NCBI GenBank assembly: GCA_022360075.1
Contig: JAKSDN010001052.1
Span: 1 to 15,553 of the forward strand
Origin: Kiloniellales bacterium
Lineage (GTDB): Bacteria > Pseudomonadota > Alphaproteobacteria > Kiloniellales > JAKSDN01
Length of the DNA stretch: 15,553 nt
Direction of reading: 5' to 3'
In this document: piece by piece, positions 1 to 6,660 of the stretch
Layout of the letters: every line of letters begins with the position of its first letter
Position numbering within the stretch: position 1 is the stretch's first letter
Translations under genes and position numbers: made by a program
Notes under the pieces: generated by a model
What the model saw: the letters and a program-made list of their open reading frames with translations, nothing else
What the model was told of the DNA's origin: nothing
Database searches by the model: none

Positions 1-509
1 AATGGCCGGCATCCTTTGCACCGTATGGTCATTTGTCGAGCGGCGGCTCGTCTCATTACCACGGGAGGCCATAACAAGTTGTAAAGTATTGTTACAGCCA
101 TGAATAATATCGTCACTAATACTTGGAAAATCGATGCCATATTCGAGATAAATTCGATGGATCCAGTTCGATACCCGCCGATGACGCGGTGGGGCCCCAC
201 GTCGTGTCAGGCGTTGCGCCGGAAAGAGGTAAGAAGGGCAAAAGTCCGGGCAGTGTTGGCAGTATCGAGCGAAGGTGGCGCTTTCCGGTCTTGGCTGCAG
301 CGCTGGGGTGCGTGCTTCGAGACGCTCCTTTGGGGCTCCTCAGCATGACGACGGCCTTTGCTGGCATCAAGATCGCTCCTCATGCTGAGGAGCGCTCGAC
401 AAAGCGCGTCTCGAAGCACGCAGGCTGTTTGTCCAGCGCTCCAAGCCTCTCGCCGATCCTGTCGCAGAACGCCGATCCACTCTCGCCCGGACTTTTGCCC
501 ATCATACGG
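1..509. other. Stretch without a convincing gene
   Basis: No open frame here looks like a real protein: the candidates on both strands are short, overlap one another and show no recognisable domain. The stretch contains a short dyad (80-96), an AT-richer part around 70-170, and a long palindromic repeat (310-421). The reverse strand is open from an ATG at 72 to the window edge, about 24 codons, so the start of a leftward gene could lie there. No ribosome binding site supports it, and it is too short to judge. Confidence 0.5.
310..421. repeat. Palindromic intergenic repeat element
   Basis: Two arms form a long imperfect inverted repeat. A 16-base outer block (gcgtgcttcgagacgc, 310-325) is repeated exactly in inverse at 406-421, and a 14-base inner block (gctcctcagcatga, 335-348) exactly in inverse at 380-393. 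Unpaired spacers separate the blocks, and the central loop is about 31 bases. Elements of this type, with a ctcctcatgctgaggag-like core and a tctcgaagca-like edge, are scattered between genes in many alphaproteobacterial genomes. No second copy was seen in this window. It may be a non-autonomous mobile repeat or an RNA hairpin, and it lies downstream of the leftward PAP2 gene. Confidence 0.7.
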
Positions 510-542
510 AAAAAGCGACACTGCCGTCGGGAGCGGCAGGTC
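510..542 (-). terminator. Rho-independent terminator of the PAP2 gene
   Basis: Read on the reverse strand, a six-pair stem (ctgccg/cggcag, plus-strand 521-526 with 534-539) encloses a seven-base loop. It can be lengthened by a gac/gtc pairing across a one-base bulge. A run of five T (plus-strand a510-a514) follows a few bases later. It begins about 15 bases beyond the stop codon of the leftward PAP2 gene, where a terminator is expected. Confidence 0.5.
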
Positions 543-557
543 AGGGCCTGATTTGGA

Positions 558-1646
558 TCAGGCGGACTGGGCGAAAAACCGGCCGAAGCGCTCGCTGTGC
601 AGAAAGCGGCCGACGAGCTGCCAGATGACGAGCGTCGCCGCTATGGCGAGGTAGCCGTCGATCGCGTAGTGCCAGCCGAGATGAACGGAGCCGATCAGGA
701 TCATCAGCGTGAAGAGGCCCAGGGCGTATCCCAGCACCCGGTTCACGCGCCAGCACAGAAGCGTGAGCAGCAGGGACGAGGAGACATGCATGCTCGGCAT
801 CGCGGAGATCCCGGCGCCCACTTCCAGGCGCCTCGCCTCATAGGCTTGCCAGAGCATGTCCTGCACGCCCAGGGCCCAGACGGGATAGCTCTCGTCAGCG
901 GCCTTCAGGTAGGCCATCAGCGGCGCGAAGGGGTCCTCGAGCCCGGTGACGGCGCCGTAATAGCAGGGACCGACCGAAGCCAACAGCGTGGCCGCCAGGC
1001 TCCCGAGCAGAGACCAGCTAAGGGCGAAGGTGAGCAGGAACTGCATCCGCAGCCGCGGTTGGCTGACGCTGAAGATCTGCCACAGCAGCATGCCGAAAAG
1101 CAGGAAGAACCAGAGATGATAGACCGCATTGACCAGGGTGGTGACCAGCGGGTAGCCGAGCAGCGGCTGGAGCAGCTCCCAGGGATGGGAGCCGCCGTGC
1201 AACCAACGGTCCCAGGCCATGAAGGTGGGGTCCCAGTCATAGGGATTGATCCAGGGGATCAAGGTCTTGAAGGAGGTAAAGACCGACACGAAGAACGGCA
1301 GCAGGAGCAGGACGATCGATGCGGAGAACAGCCGCTCGAAGGTCAGATAGCGCGTCCACAACGCGTTCAGCAGATAGCGCGTGAGCTGCCGCGGCCGGAC
1401 GAAGACGATCACATAGGCCGGATAGCCGATGGCGAGGGCGATGGCCCAGAGAAGGTAGATTCTGAGCACGCCCTCGGCATAGAGGGTCAGAGAGAAGCCC
1501 CGCTCGAGCCCGAGCGCATGGGCCGTCGCCAAGGCGATCCCGGCATAGGCGGCAAAAACGGCGATCAGCCACGCATGGGAGCCGAGAATGCGGCGTGCCT
1601 GGGCTGGCAGGCCCGCAGGTTCCGAGCGAAGGGCGATCGCGACCAT
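558..1646 (-). CDS. PAP2-superfamily membrane phosphatase/phosphotransferase
   Basis: This 362-residue polytopic inner-membrane protein belongs to the PAP2 superfamily, most like the branch that includes inositol phosphotransferase-type enzymes (PAP2_3). These act on lipid phosphates or transfer phospho-head groups. Several hydrophobic helices precede the catalytic half. That half has G-P-C-Y-Y-G near residue 227, S-A-M-P-S-M-H with His287, and S-V-H-L-G-W-H-Y-A-I-D-G with His326 and Asp330. These match the phosphatase motifs that carry the nucleophilic and acid-base histidines. The ATG at 1646 is chosen because a GGGAGAG Shine-Dalgarno lies seven bases upstream. An in-frame ATG at 1670 would add eight residues but has no such site. 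The gene stands alone, divergent from the next gene, with a terminator after its stop. The substrate cannot be told from sequence. Confidence 0.85.
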   Translation of the reverse strand: MVAIALRSEPAGLPAQARRILGSHAWLIAVFAAYAGIALATAHALGLERGFSLTLYAEGVLRIYLLWAIALAIGYPAYVIVFVRPRQLTRYLLNALWTRYLTFERLFSASIVLLLLPFFVSVFTSFKTLIPWINPYDWDPTFMAWDRWLHGGSHPWELLQPLLGYPLVTTLVNAVYHLWFFLLFGMLLWQIFSVSQPRLRMQFLLTFALSWSLLGSLAATLLASVGPCYYGAVTGLEDPFAPLMAYLKAADESYPVWALGVQDMLWQAYEARRLEVGAGISAMPSMHVSSSLLLTLLCWRVNRVLGYALGLFTLMILIGSVHLGWHYAIDGYLAIAATLVIWQLVGRFLHSERFGRFFAQSA

Positions 1647-1786
1647 CGGCTGGCTCTCCCGCCGCAGCATCCGATTTGGCGACAGCTTCTATAGGCCATC
1701 GGCCTTTCGGTTCCCTTACCGTTCGACCCGCCGAGCCGAGCCGGCTCATCGCGCATCGGCTAGACAACTGAGCAGCGTCGACATGC

Positions 1787-1802
1787 CTAACCGAGGCTTA
1801 AC
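1787..1802 (+). promoter_or_regulatory. Possible CtrA-type binding site
   Basis: The sequence CTAA, seven bases, TTAAC matches the alphaproteobacterial cell-cycle regulator CtrA consensus (TTAA-N7-TTAAC) at eight of nine defined positions. It lies about 50 bases upstream of the start of the 138-residue membrane protein gene, in the divergent spacer shared with the PAP2 gene. A single near-match in 200 bases may be chance. Confidence 0.25.
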
Positions 1803-1850
1803 GAATTCGTGCCAGCGTGACGCAGCCTCGGCCGATCGATCAGCGGGAGC

Positions 1851-2267
1851 ATGTCAGCGATGGCTCCGGACACGGCCGCCCTGCAGGAAACGGTGGGGCG
1901 AGAACCCGAAACGCCCGCCGCCAAAGGCGGGCTCTACGCCGCTCTTGTCAGACGGCTGCCGCCGAACGTGCACGCGAGCTTCTCGGCGGAGCAAACGAAC
2001 GCGCTCCGCCAGGCGCTTTCGGAGCTTTCCTGGGGTCGGCACCTGACCGACATCCGCTTGAGCATTCCCCTGCTCGGACGCCGCTACTACGCGGTGCTGC
2101 TGGCGGGCCCGGAGCGGCGGAACCTGGAACGCTTGCGCCAAGAGCGCAGCGAGCGCCGGCTGATCACGACCGCCAATCTGATATTTCTCACCATTCTGGT
2201 CGCGCTCGGCACGATTCTCGGCACGTTCGTCTGGACGCTGCTGTTCGTCTGGTACATGTCGCTCTGA
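1851..2267 (+). CDS. Hypothetical single-pass membrane protein
   Basis: I do not recognise a named family for this 138-residue protein. Residues 1-25 are low-complexity and polar. Residues about 30-105 form a soluble domain with an R-L-P-P-N motif, a W-G-R-H segment and a 'P-L-L-G-R-R-Y-Y-A-V-L-L-A-G' strand. An Arg/Glu-rich stretch (about 87-104) follows, then one strongly hydrophobic C-terminal helix (about 108-135), suggesting a tail-anchored topology with the soluble part in the cytoplasm. Proteins with a similar 'S-x-P-L-x-x-x-R-Y-Y' plus C-terminal helix pattern seem to recur as uncharacterised alphaproteobacterial proteins; this is from memory. The ATG at 1851 directly follows 'cagcgggagc', a weak close-spaced ribosome site. 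A second ATG at 1860 has the GGGAG at a better distance. Nothing ties it to the pilus genes beyond proximity. Confidence 0.7.
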   Translation: MSAMAPDTAALQETVGREPETPAAKGGLYAALVRRLPPNVHASFSAEQTNALRQALSELSWGRHLTDIRLSIPLLGRRYYAVLLAGPERRNLERLRQERSERRLITTANLIFLTILVALGTILGTFVWTLLFVWYMSL

Positions 2268-2654
2268 ACGCCCTATCGGCGCGTTGCAGGGATGCGGGCC
2301 TTAAGGGTGACCGCCGAAAATCCGGCACCCTGAGAGCCTGACTCGAAATGGATCTCGTGAGACCAATGCGTTGCCACACTTCATTGGTCATCACCGGGCT
2401 CGACCCGGTGATCCAGAGTGGCGCCGGGGTCTAGCGATGCCTGGATTGCCGGACCAAGTCCAGCAATGACGAGTGAAGAGGCGCTTTCTCCAAGCTCTTG
2501 TTCTGGAACCAGTCATTTTGGGTCTGGCTCTGGGACTCTCGGCGCCGCTAAGACGATCGCCGGGCCTCCTCAGGAATTAAATCAAATGTTAGATAAAATT
2601 TCAACAAATCAGTACTTGATTTTTATTGAATAAGAAAGAAATTGGTAACGAACG
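2268..2654. other. Intergenic region before the pilin gene
   Basis: No gene is convincing here. A weak hairpin (agggtg/caccct arms at 2304-2309 and 2326-2331, without a T-run) follows the preceding gene. A palindromic repeat lies at 2381-2470. From about 2575 composition changes sharply to AT-rich with A and T runs, which continues to about 2690 and probably forms an upstream promoter region for the pilin gene. Confidence 0.5.
2381..2470. repeat. Palindromic intergenic repeat, 'ccgggctcgacccgg' type
   Basis: The left half contains a perfect nine-pair palindrome (atcaccggg, loop ctcga, cccggtgat; 2390-2412). The right half (2441-2470) is an inverted, diverged copy of the same core: both ends read tcattg inward and ctggat/atccag at the inner edge. 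Repeats with cores such as 'ggattgccgggtcaagcccggcaatgac' are among the commonest extragenic palindromes in alphaproteobacteria. It carries no gene. Confidence 0.7.
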
Positions 2655-2683
2655 TTGGCACTTTTCATCATTTCTTAAAGTAT
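2655..2683 (+). promoter_or_regulatory. Putative promoter of the Flp pilin gene
   Basis: TTGGCA (2655-2660) and AAGTAT (2678-2683) are spaced by 17 bases, a fair match to housekeeping -35 and -10 elements. They sit at the downstream end of an AT-rich island that could act as an UP-element-like segment. Transcription would start near 2690, leaving a leader of about 50 bases before the pilin ATG. I looked for a sigma-54 GG-N10-GC arrangement at the TGGCAC and did not find one. The call is by eye. Confidence 0.4.
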
Positions 2684-2741
2684 TCGCGGCAGTATCTCCC
2701 ATGACAGCGCCGTCCAGGGTGCTTATTCAGGAGATCAAGGT

Positions 2742-2921
2742 ATGTTCAAGGGCTTTCGTTCATTCGCCAAGGACGAGTCCGGCGCCACGGCCATCGAGTA
2801 CGGCCTGATCGCGGCGCTGGTTTCGGTCGCAGCAATCGGCGCGCTCACCTCCATGGGTGGCTCGCTGGATACGATGTTCACCAGCGTCTCGTCGACTCTC
2901 GACACCGCCGTCGGTGGCTGA
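2742..2921 (+). CDS. flp: Flp family type IVb prepilin
   Basis: This 59-residue protein is the major structural subunit of the Tad pilus (called PilA in Caulobacter). It has a short basic leader ending in E-S-G, then A-T-A-I-E-Y-G-L and a hydrophobic helix to about residue 37. The prepilin peptidase site is Gly14|Ala15. Glu19 is at position +5 of the mature protein and Tyr20 follows, which is the Flp signature. The mature subunit would be 45 residues, typical for Flp. The start is secure: AGGAG (2729-2733) lies eight bases before the ATG. The gene has its own promoter region and is followed by a strong hairpin terminator before cpaA, as expected for a product needed in large excess over the secretion machinery. 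Confidence 0.93.
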   Translation: MFKGFRSFAKDESGATAIEYGLIAALVSVAAIGALTSMGGSLDTMFTSVSSTLDTAVGG

Positions 2922-2983
2922 TCCGGGCGACTTGCCCGACGCCGGCCCCAGCAGCGGGCCGACGCACAATGTGAGCCGAGAAG

Positions 2984-3015
2984 GAGGCCGGGGCCGACGC
3001 GCTCCGGCCTCTTTT
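2984..3015 (+). terminator. Terminator (or attenuator) after the pilin gene
   Basis: A perfect eight-pair GC-rich stem (gaggccgg 2984-2991, ccggcctc 3004-3011) is followed directly by TTTT. It lies 62 bases beyond the pilin stop and about 30 bases before the cpaA start. Since no strong separate promoter is obvious before cpaA, partial read-through could supply the downstream genes at a lower level. Confidence 0.75.
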
Positions 3016-3045
3016 CGATCGTAAGTCCGAAGGGGGATGAGGGTA

Positions 3046-3552
3046 ATGGGCGAAGTTTCAATCATGGCCCAAGTTTCGATCCTGGGATTCGCGGCGCTTT
3101 TGCTTTGGGCCGCGTACAGCGATGCCCAGAGCTTCAAGATCCCGAACCGCATCTGCATCGCGATCGTCCTGCTCTACCCAGCCTATGTTCTGTCGACCGG
3201 GCAAACCGTCGAATGGCTTCCGGCCACCGCCCTGGCGGCAGGCGTCCTGCTGATCGGATTTCTTCTGTTCTCCATGAAAATCGTCGGCGGCGGCGATGCG
3301 AAGCTACTCGCAGCCGCGTCGCTCTGGGCCGGGCCATCCCTGATGATCGCCTTCCTGTTTGTCATGGCTTTCGCCGGTGGCGCCCTAGCGATCGGCTACT
3401 GGCTTCATCATCGCTTCACGCGCGCCGCCTCCCCCGCCGCGATCTTCGTGGCAAAGGTCGATGACGACTTCGGCAAGCAGCCGATTCCCTACGGTATCGC
3501 CATCGCGGCAGGAGGACTTTACGTAGCCTTTACCAATGCGGGCCTAGTCTGA
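3046..3552 (+). CDS. cpaA: Prepilin peptidase CpaA/TadV
   Basis: This short A24-family aspartic protease of the inner membrane removes the leader from Flp prepilin and probably from the TadE-like pseudopilins. It has 168 residues, about the usual size for the TadV class, which lacks the N-terminal methylase part of classical PilD. The two catalytic aspartates are visible: Asp26 in S-D-A-Q-S-F-K-I-P-N and Asp84 in V-G-G-G-D-A-K. About four to five hydrophobic helices surround them. The ATG at 3046 is preferred because AGGGGG (3031-3036) lies nine bases upstream. The in-frame ATG at 3037 abuts that site without spacing, and one at 3064 is also possible. It is the first gene of the machinery operon, and cpaB starts three bases after its stop. 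Confidence 0.9.
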   Translation: MGEVSIMAQVSILGFAALLLWAAYSDAQSFKIPNRICIAIVLLYPAYVLSTGQTVEWLPATALAAGVLLIGFLLFSMKIVGGGDAKLLAAASLWAGPSLMIAFLFVMAFAGGALAIGYWLHHRFTRAASPAAIFVAKVDDDFGKQPIPYGIAIAAGGLYVAFTNAGLV

Positions 3553-3555
3553 TTT

Positions 3556-4455
3556 ATGTCCTTACGCTCGATCTTGTTGGTCGCCGCAGCGGTACTTTTG
3601 ATCGTCGGAACGGTCTTCTTTGCGCGTGGCTGGCTGGAAGACCAGCGCAGCCGCTTCGCCAAGGCGCCCGCACCGGCACCCAAAGCCGTCGTCGAAGAAG
3701 TCTTGGTCGCCTCGGAAGATCTCCCGGTCGGGATCTTCATCAAGCAACGCCATCTGCGCTGGCAGAGCTGGCCCGACGACAACCTGCCCGACAGCTATCT
3801 GCGCCGCGAAGACGTCAAGGAAAGCGAGCTCGTCGGCACGGTGGTCCGGCGTACATTCAGCGCCGGCCAGCCCGTCACCATGGATCGACTGATCAAGGCG
3901 GGCGACCGCGGCTTCCTCGCCGCCGTTCTACAGGCCGGATATCGCGCGGTCTCGATCCCCATCGGCGCGGCCTCCGGCATTGCCGGCCTCGTCTTCCCCG
4001 GCGATCGGGTCGACCTGATCCTGACCCACACGCTCCAGGAGCTGGAAGAAGGCGAGAAGGCCGGCATCGATCGACGCGCGAGCGAGACCGTCCTCACCAA
4101 CGTCCGGGTCCTCGCGTTGGATCAGAAGACCAACGACAAGGTTAATGAGCCGAGCCTGGCCAAGACCGCGACGCTCGAGGTCACGCCCAAGCAGGCGGAG
4201 ATCCTCGCCGTCGTGCGCGAGCTTGGCTCCCTGTCGCTCAGCTTGCGCAGCCTGGCGAAGGACGAAGAAGAGTTGCAGAGGCTGAGCGAAGGCGCCGAGC
4301 CGCTCGCCGAGCCTAATCCGGAAAGGGGCACCACTCATACCTGGGACAGCGAAGCCAGTCAGCTCGTCGCGGGTAGCGAGGAGGTCGAAGGAACCGTCGT
4401 CATGGTCGCTCGCGGCAAAGAGCTCGAAAAAGTCAAGATCGTGAGAATCAAGTGA
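3556..4455 (+). CDS. cpaB: Flp pilus assembly protein CpaB/RcpC
   Basis: This 299-residue periplasmic protein is anchored by one N-terminal hydrophobic helix (about 5-24). A Pro/Ala-rich linker leads to a SAF domain (about 47-112), then the RcpC/CpaB C-terminal domain (about 119-235) with 'A-V-S-I-P-I' and 'F-P-G-D-R-V-D-L-I' near residue 150, both family hallmarks. CpaB proteins associate with the secretin and may bind peptidoglycan or glycan through SAF. That function is known for the family and not shown here. A Glu-rich segment (about 235-262) and a short C-terminal strand complete it. The start follows the cpaA stop by three bases with no clear Shine-Dalgarno, suggesting translational coupling. 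The stop overlaps the start of cpaC. Confidence 0.9.
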   Translation: MSLRSILLVAAAVLLIVGTVFFARGWLEDQRSRFAKAPAPAPKAVVEEVLVASEDLPVGIFIKQRHLRWQSWPDDNLPDSYLRREDVKESELVGTVVRRTFSAGQPVTMDRLIKAGDRGFLAAVLQAGYRAVSIPIGAASGIAGLVFPGDRVDLILTHTLQELEEGEKAGIDRRASETVLTNVRVLALDQKTNDKVNEPSLAKTATLEVTPKQAEILAVVRELGSLSLSLRSLAKDEEELQRLSEGAEPLAEPNPERGTTHTWDSEASQLVAGSEEVEGTVVMVARGKELEKVKIVRIK

Positions 4456-5939
4456 TGCGCAAAGTCGTCACGGGACTTCTTCGCCAAGGCACTGGCGGGC
4501 GCTTGGTGGGCGTAGCCGTTGCCTGCCTGATCCTCAGCCTGACGGTCGCCGATTGGCGGTCCGCCCGGGCGCAGGAGGTGAGCCTCGCGCCCCAAGGCCG
4601 GCAGGTCACGGTGGAGCTCAACGAAGGCCAGCTCATTCGCCTGGCCAAGCCCGCCGCGTCGGTCTTCGTCGCCAATCCCGCCGTCGCCGACGTCAGCATC
4701 AAGTCTCCGCGACTGCTCTACGTGTTCGGCACCGCGACCGGCGAGACCAGCCTCTTCGCCGTCGACGAACAGGACAACATCGTCGCCAATCTGCGGCTGA
4801 GCATCACGCACAATCTCTCGCGGCTGAACGCCGTCCTCCAGCGCATCGATCCGGCAGCCGGCATCACCGCAACGTCGCTCGACGGCGGCATCGTCTTGAA
4901 CGGATCGGTCCGCAACGCGACGATTTCCGAGAACGCGCACCGCGTCGCCATGCGTTTCATCGGCGAGACCGAAGAGGTGATCAACCAGCTCGCCGTCACC
5001 GCGCCCAACCAGGTCAACCTGCGGGTGCGCATTGCCGAGGTCTCCAAGGAGCTGATCGAGCAGTTTGGCTTCAACTGGGAGGCCGCTTTCACGGGCGCCA
5101 GCGACTTCCTTTTCGGCATTGCCACCGGCAATCCCGTCCTCGCCGTCTCTCCCTTTGGTGCCGGCACGCTCAGCCCCTCCAACACGGGGCCCTTTCTGAC
5201 ACGCCCGGGGCTCGAAGGCAGCAGCGCGTTCTTCCGCTCGACGAGGGGCGACTTCGACATCAATGGTCTGATCGACCTGCTCGACGAAGACAACCTGATC
5301 ACGGTGCTGGCGGAGCCGAACTTGACCGCGCTGTCGGGCGAGACCGCGAGCTTCCTGGCCGGCGGCGAGTTTCCGATCCCGGTGCCCCAGCGAAACGGCG
5401 CCATCACCATCGAGTTCAAGAAGTTCGGCGTCAGCCTCGCCTTCACCCCGACGATCATCGGCGACGGCCGCATCTCCATGCGCGTACGCCCCGAGGTCAG
5501 CCAGTTGTCGAACACCGGCGCCGTGATCATCCAAGAGTTTCAGATCCCCTCGCTCACGACCCGGCGCGCGGAGACGACCGTCGAGCTGGGATCGGGCCAG
5601 AGTTTCGCGATTGCGGGTTTGATGCTGCACAACTCCCAGCAAGACCTCGACCGCGTGCCCGGCCTCGCCGATCTGCCGGTGCTGGGCGCGCTGTTCAAGA
5701 GCGATCGTTTCGAGCGCGAGGAAAGTGAGCTGATCATCATCGTGACGCCCTATCTCGTGCGCCCGGCGGCGAGCGAGGAACGCATGGCGCTGCCGACCGA
5801 TCCCTATATCGAAACCGAAGAGTCGCGGCTCGAGCGCGAGCTCTCGATGACACCGGATCTACCCTCGAGCCTGCCTCTCGGCAACACCGCCGGCGTCGCC
5901 AAGGCACCGCTCGGTGTCGGCGGCTTCGTCCTGGAGTGA
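4455..5939 (+). CDS. cpaC: Pilus secretin CpaC/RcpA
   Basis: This 494-residue protein is the outer-membrane secretin that forms the exit channel of the Tad pilus. A signal peptide ends near Ala39 (A-R-A|Q-E). An N-terminal pilus/secretin domain (about 43-117) precedes a BON-like region (about 118-185). The secretin core spans about 186-437 and ends in V-P-G-L-A-D-L-P-V-L-G-A-L-F, about residues 401-414, with I-I-I-V-T-P-Y-L-V near 427-435, the diagnostic C-terminal secretin strands. A polar tail of about 55 residues follows. The ATG at 4455 shares its A with the cpaB TGA. A GTG at 4452 would add one residue and give a four-base overlap instead, so either start implies coupling to cpaB. Confidence 0.93.
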   Translation: MRKVVTGLLRQGTGGRLVGVAVACLILSLTVADWRSARAQEVSLAPQGRQVTVELNEGQLIRLAKPAASVFVANPAVADVSIKSPRLLYVFGTATGETSLFAVDEQDNIVANLRLSITHNLSRLNAVLQRIDPAAGITATSLDGGIVLNGSVRNATISENAHRVAMRFIGETEEVINQLAVTAPNQVNLRVRIAEVSKELIEQFGFNWEAAFTGASDFLFGIATGNPVLAVSPFGAGTLSPSNTGPFLTRPGLEGSSAFFRSTRGDFDINGLIDLLDEDNLITVLAEPNLTALSGETASFLAGGEFPIPVPQRNGAITIEFKKFGVSLAFTPTIIGDGRISMRVRPEVSQLSNTGAVIIQEFQIPSLTTRRAETTVELGSGQSFAIAGLMLHNSQQDLDRVPGLADLPVLGALFKSDRFEREESELIIIVTPYLVRPAASEERMALPTDPYIETEESRLERELSMTPDLPSSLPLGNTAGVAKAPLGVGGFVLE

Positions 5940-5946
5940 TGCAGGG

Positions 5947-6660
5947 ATGCGCAAACATAAGGCCTTTGCCCCGCCTGCCCTCGCCCATGTCGTGCTCGCC
6001 GGCCTAGTACTGGGCGGCTGCAACACCGGGGAATTCGTCAAGTCACCGGACACCTGGCTGCGCGAGGCTTACCAGACCGGCAAATGGCGTCAGGCCCACC
6101 GGGCACCGCGCACCGAAGTCGAGATCGTGGCGATGGAGCACGCCGTCGATTTCGGCTCCAGCGCCGAACAGCTCAGCCCGCAGGTGCGACGGGATCTCTT
6201 GGCCTTTCTGCAGCAGACCGACCCGCGCCGCGGCGATCGGATCACGCTTCATGGTCCGATGCGCGACCGTGGCCGCCATGACCCGGTGACGGCGTCGCGA
6301 CTGGGGACCCTGCAAGACACGCTGAATCAGATCGGGATCGAGAGCGAGATCGTCGAAGGCGGCCGGGTCACACCGCGCGACCGCGACCGGATTGTCTTGT
6401 TGGTGACCCGCGCCGTCGCAGTCGTGCCGGATTGCAGCCAGCCCTCGCCCGCCCTGGCCCATCGGCCGCGCATCAACTTCAACTGCGCAAACAACACCAA
6501 CATCGGCTTGATGGTCGTCGACCCGCTCGACCTCGAGCACGGCCGGACGATGGACCCGGCCGATGGCGAGGCCGCTGCCCTGGGCATCCAGCGCTATCGC
6601 GAGCACGACATCGTGCCGCTCGATGAAGCCGAGATCTCGACGACGAGCGAAGAGCAATGA
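5947..6660 (+). CDS. cpaD: CpaD family pilus lipoprotein
   Basis: This 237-residue protein belongs to the CpaD family of Tad pilus biogenesis, probably an outer-membrane lipoprotein that supports the secretin. The lipobox L-V-L-G-G-C places the lipidated cysteine at residue 25. The characteristic late motif C-A-N-N-T-N-I-G-L-M-V-V-D-P-L-D-L begins at Cys180 and runs into a Gly-Arg-x-M-D-P-A-D-G segment. Cys163 and Cys180 could form a disulfide (inference). The ATG at 5947 is chosen because GGAG (5933-5936, overlapping the end of cpaC) lies ten bases upstream and the resulting leader is a proper lipoprotein signal. Longer in-frame versions would bury the leader. The stop overlaps the cpaE start (ATGA). 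Confidence 0.9.
   Translation: MRKHKAFAPPALAHVVLAGLVLGGCNTGEFVKSPDTWLREAYQTGKWRQAHRAPRTEVEIVAMEHAVDFGSSAEQLSPQVRRDLLAFLQQTDPRRGDRITLHGPMRDRGRHDPVTASRLGTLQDTLNQIGIESEIVEGGRVTPRDRDRIVLLVTRAVAVVPDCSQPSPALAHRPRINFNCANNTNIGLMVVDPLDLEHGRTMDPADGEAAALGIQRYREHDIVPLDEAEISTTSEEQ

Noticed and set aside
1..72. Possible start of a leftward gene (ATG at 72, 55 or 31 on the reverse strand)
   Set aside because: About 24 codons at most are visible and no start has a good Shine-Dalgarno. Sequence beyond the window is needed.
100..348. 82-codon plus-strand frame in the left flank
   Set aside because: It has no ribosome site, no recognisable motif, and runs into the palindromic repeat.
597..1694. Long open frame on the plus strand opposite the PAP2 gene
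   Set aside because: Its product is Gln/Glu/Arg/Gly-rich with no domain. It is the GC-driven antisense shadow of the PAP2 gene, which has clear catalytic motifs.
2655..2675. Sigma-54 promoter suggested by TGGCAC before the pilin gene
   Set aside because: The required GC ten bases after the GG is absent, so a housekeeping-type promoter fits better.
4359..5642. Long minus-strand open frame across cpaC
   Set aside because: The composition is repetitive and charged with no recognisable domain, and it lies opposite an unmistakable secretin gene.
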